Of a stretch of DNA of 64,000 nt, positions 62,101 through 64,000 are shown one piece after another (the first letter of the stretch is position 1; every line of letters starts with the position of its first letter). The DNA comes from Congeria kusceri (Eukaryota > Mollusca > Bivalvia > Myida > Dreissenidae). The notes below the pieces were generated by a model. It saw only the letters and a program-made list of their open reading frames with translations. It had not been told where the DNA came from and ran no database searches. Made by a program: the position numbers and the translations under genes. The DNA lies in NCBI GenBank assembly GCA_027627225.1, contig CM051029.1:20680356-20744355 (forward strand). Reading direction: 5' to 3'.

Positions 62101-63869
62101 GGGTGCAGAAATACACAAGCAACAGGTTAATTATTGCAATTTTCTTTTGGCTGGAGATAAGACAATTTTTAGTGTCACTTATTTATTAGTTTGTCCCATA
62201 TACACTGAATCGAGGGTTACGGCACCGATGATGACAATTGATTCTTATATAGTGTGTGTATCTATTTTCAGTTAAAATTCATGAACACGCTTATCTCATG
62301 CATATAAGACAGTTATGTGTGGACATTTGTTCTGATATGTTTGCTTACATGCCTTTGTCTTTATGTCTCTATTGCAACACCTTCACGAAAAACGCTGATC
62401 ACAGACATGATACAATGTCTTTGTTACTGTACATACACAATAACAATAGGGAAAAGACAACACTTTACGCACATGATTTAAGCCCGGTTTACCCACTACA
62501 CGCCTTATATAAATCTCGTGTAGATGTTTAGGACAATGTGATTATTATTTTCGCAACAAAACAAGTGCAGTTAGGCACTATGCATTACACATTTTAAGCA
62601 TTGCTAATAGAATAAAGTACTTACATAATATGTTTACAAATAAACGGGTTACGGTTGCGTGCGTATTCGTAGATCCGTTCGTTGGTGTTATAATACTCGT
62701 GGCACTACACGTGACTTCGTCAGAGTAATTACGTTGTTCCCATTTTAATGTTATCATCGGATTGTTGATAACTGAATTATTAGATAAGGTCCATAAAATA
62801 TTCGGTGTTGGGTTTCCAGAAGAGTTGCATTCTAGCGATACAGTTCTGTTTTGTATCAAATAAATCGTGCCACTTACAGTTACCATCTCGTGCAGAATTG
62901 TCGGCTTAGACGGATATGCTAAAATAAAACAAATATAACATTTGCTTTGAAGTAATGTTCGATTGCCAATTGCCAATGTTAAGAATGCAATTTAATAATG
63001 ATTTATTTACGAAACCGATACGTATTGACTACACATTATAATATACATGTAGTGCTGCTATACTTTTGAAGCAATACTACGTAGTGTAGAAAAGTAAATA
63101 CAATGGTAGGAATTATAGTTTTTAGAAATTGCGATTTTGCTCCGACATTAATGGCATATGTGATTTAAAAGAAATCATGTGTATCCATAAACACAGTCGA
63201 TGGAATTAAGTTAATATCAAACTAATTTTTAAAACTCAAAATTAGGCAACATCAATACCGATAGCTATACATACTTCTTTTAATTAATGTGTTCAAAACT
63301 TTAACGGCCAGTTAAGCCAACAGCCTGTTCACTTTAGATGTAAATACAAATAATATTACAAGCATGTTGTTTATCAAACATTTGACAATTATTTAGAATA
63401 AACTCACCCTTTAAAATTTTAATTTTTCATTTTCTTAAATAATTTCATTCAAATTTTAACAGTTGTTACCTTAATTGTCGGTTAAAGTTTTGAGCAACAG
63501 GGTCCTAAGCTATATATTTACATTGACTTGATTCACACTTACTCAGCACATCGATAAGCAGAGCCCTGTTGGATATGATTGTCCCGTATCCGTTTGAAGC
63601 ATTGCAGTATATTCTGGCTCCGTGGTTATCAGTGGTAGGCGTTATTGTAAGAATGCTGCTCGTCACACCTCCAACCGTTACACTGCTGCTATTCCCAGTA
63701 AGGTTTACATCGTCCGTGTAGTCAGAAGGTGTTCTGTTATCCAAGTGCCAGGATATTATGGCTGCTGGACGTCCCACGGACGATATACATCGAATGTAAC
63801 TGATTGGAACGCGGGGGAAGACAGATATTGCTGGTACGTCTGGAGTCAAGTTTACATATAGTACGGGAA
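55983..63869 (-). CDS. Ig-superfamily type I membrane receptor, copy B (5' part beyond window)
   Basis: Exons, 5' to 3': Ig 63543-63869, Ig 62625-62918, Ig 60768-61052, Ig 60219-60515, Ig 59268-59561, Ig 58840-59118, Ig 58411-58710, Ig 57974-58297, FN3 57395-57691, TM 57006-57113, tail 55983-56173. Every internal exon is a multiple of three with phase 1 ends, and the sum is in frame to TAA. The domain order (many Ig, one FN3, TM, tyrosine tail) is that of nephrin/CD22-like adhesion and recognition receptors at the cell surface. Ligand and partner are unknown. As read, two junctions form stops: TAG at 60219/59561 and TAA at 57006/56173. Full-length product therefore needs exon skipping, other exons or sequence correction. 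The N-terminus and signal peptide lie right of the window. Confidence 0.75.
57006..57113 (-). CDS. Transmembrane exon, copy B
   Basis: 108 nt, acceptor TTCAATAG and donor GTTCGT. Encodes SRSSLPAGP, a hydrophobic helix (VVGGVIGGTAVAVILGVLW) and KFRSKLK. The last exon base is T where copy A has C. That turns the split codon with the tail exon from CAA to TAA, so the protein would end just inside the membrane. Confidence 0.85.
57395..57691 (-). CDS. Fibronectin type III exon, copy B
   Basis: A 297-nt phase 1-1 exon, acceptor CTGTACAG and donor GTATGC. A complete FN3 domain starts QPALPHQFHVVEVLVSESSV, with VEWKPGFDGG, WFVIGYKK and the strand E-G signature LVAGTPYEFKVYAENSIGKS. It is the only FN3 in the gene and sits next to the membrane. 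Confidence 0.92.
57974..58297 (-). CDS. Membrane-proximal Ig exon, copy B
   Basis: A 324-nt phase 1-1 exon, acceptor AACTGAAG and donor GTATGT. An I-set-like domain with YVWRKKMK (strand C Trp) and LQSEDFTNYSVHVYND (strands E-F). Both canonical cysteines are replaced (VFTVVAYPP; NYSVHV), so this Ig domain has no core disulfide, as in some membrane-proximal Ig domains. Confidence 0.85.
58411..58710 (-). CDS. Ig exon, copy B (second from FN3)
   Basis: A 300-nt phase 1-1 exon. VTLFCEAASDPVAKLAIVN carries the strand B Cys and DVGVYQCKGKY the strand F Cys. Sequons NIS, NIT and NTIS are visible. It is close to copy A. Confidence 0.88.
58840..59118 (-). CDS. Ig exon, copy B (third from FN3)
   Basis: A 279-nt phase 1-1 exon, donor GTAAGTG. 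LLSVTCPFMLGNPTNTRFTW and LTDEGYFKCRVNN give a canonical Ig core with Cys, Trp and DxGxYxC-like signature. Confidence 0.9.
59268..59561 (-). CDS. Ig exon, copy B (fourth from FN3), losing its Ig core
   Basis: A 294-nt phase 1-1 exon, too poor in ATG to show as a long frame but open throughout. Strand F HSGEYSCIAYN and STYSWL are kept. The strand B Cys is Tyr (RGTYTTKS, where copy A has MGTCTTKS). The first exon base is A instead of G, so the split codon with the upstream exon is TAG. Skipping this symmetric exon would keep frame. Confidence 0.75.
60219..60515 (-). CDS. Ig exon, copy B (fifth from FN3)
   Basis: A 297-nt phase 1-1 exon, acceptor TTATTGCAG and donor GTAAGC. FSLRCNALSNPPASYVW holds the strand B Cys and strand C Trp, and DDTIIQCIASNTLDP holds the strand F Cys. 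Its counterpart in copy A is destroyed by deletions. Confidence 0.88.
60768..61052 (-). CDS. Ig exon, copy B (sixth from FN3)
   Basis: A 285-nt exon if the acceptor is CTCCAG before TGTGTAAAG, which is in phase 1 with the neighbours. The acceptor position used in copy A (CTGCAG) reads CTGCAT here, so the start appears to have moved 18 nt inward. Domain: ETLTLTCISSSSPPPSRYTW, DTYTLEVVNEMN. The F-strand Cys is absent. Donor GTGAGTA. Confidence 0.75.
61230..61597 (+). repeat. 42-bp minisatellite, ~9 units
   Basis: Same unit and same intron as 28569-29862 but only about nine copies, mostly of the ctacc and ctact types. It ends in unique sequence (tatccaaagtctataatc), unlike copy A, where it ends in exon sequence. 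Confidence 0.97.
62625..62918 (-). CDS. Ig exon, copy B (seventh from FN3), deleted in copy A
   Basis: A 294-nt phase 1-1 exon, acceptor TTTTAG before CATATCCG and donor GTAAGTA. YPSKPTILHEMVTV starts the domain. RTVSLECNSSGNPTPNILW and SDEVTCSATSI give Cys-Trp-Cys of the Ig fold. In copy A only about the first 26 nt survive, fused to the minisatellite. Confidence 0.88.
63543..63869 (-). CDS. Ig exon, copy B (eighth from FN3)
   Basis: A 327-nt phase 1-1 exon, acceptor ATTTTAG before TTCCCGTAC and donor GTAAGTG. SYIRCISSVGRPAAIISW, a stretch rich in Ser/Thr, and HGARIYCNASNGYG form the Ig core. Further 5' exons lie beyond the window end. Confidence 0.88.
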
Positions 63870-64000
63870 CTAAAATATATAAAGCGTAAACAGTGTACGA
63901 CGATAACAATTATTTATAATTATAATTATGGTTCGTTAAAGTTTTTTAGTATGTTCATAATTAATTAGGCAAAATTTTTTATAATGATAATTGTATAATA
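63870..64000. other. Intron sequence at window end
   Basis: AT-rich DNA upstream of the first visible exon of gene B. No exon was recognised. Confidence 0.5.

Larger units (their letters stand above)
44233..63836 (+). repeat. Segmental duplication block B
   Basis: Partner of block A (6015-30806), about 38.2 kb away at its left end and in the same orientation. It lacks the LINE and retains the complete mariner element, a short minisatellite and the Ig exon that A lost. Homology to A ends at about 63836, while gene B itself continues to the window edge. Confidence 0.93.

Overview
This is animal genomic DNA and most likely comes from a bivalve mollusc. The evidence is AT-rich intergenic DNA, small GT-AG exons, a Tx1/L1-like LINE, a mariner element, a tRNA-derived SINE and a degenerate tandem repeat carrying TCAAGGTCA boxes. 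Placement in bivalves (a Dreissena-like heterodont is plausible) rests on memory of such repeats and was not tested. No rRNA, tRNA gene, CRISPR array or operon was seen.

Layout. 1-6014: unique AT-rich DNA with several small repeats, a LINE relic and a SINE. 6015-30806 (block A) and 44233-63836 (block B) are two copies of one segmental duplication in the same orientation. Between them, 33.8-43.3 kb holds diverged, incomplete pieces of the same unit (block C). Block A carries a 6.0-kb LINE at 8472-14493 that is missing from block B, which preserves the empty target site. Both A and B carry the same old mariner copy, so mariner arrived before the duplication and the LINE after it or in one copy only. 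Block C appears to preserve an empty mariner site.

Genes. The host genes are on the minus strand. Each duplicate carries the 3' part of a multi-exon immunoglobulin-superfamily receptor gene: a row of Ig exons, one fibronectin type III exon, one transmembrane exon and one cytoplasmic-tail exon with several tyrosine motifs. All introns that can be read are phase 1. In copy B (55983 to beyond the window end) eight Ig exons can be followed, and every exon is open on its own. However, two splice junctions create split stop codons (TAG before the fourth Ig exon from the membrane, TAA between TM and tail). Copy A (23367-30806) is clearly decayed: it has a frameshift, a nonsense codon, deletions, a lost exon and a truncated 5' end. 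A separate V-like Ig exon lies at 33358-33705. An intron of each gene carries a 42-bp minisatellite (about 31 units in A, about 9 in B). In copy A a deletion has fused this array in frame to the stump of a lost Ig exon.

Most interesting points: the natural before/after pairs for LINE and mariner insertion; a mariner transposase interrupted by two phase-0 GT-AG introns; a hairpin of about 90 nt kept in all three blocks; the minisatellite-exon fusion; and the split-codon stops that would give soluble or tailless receptor forms.
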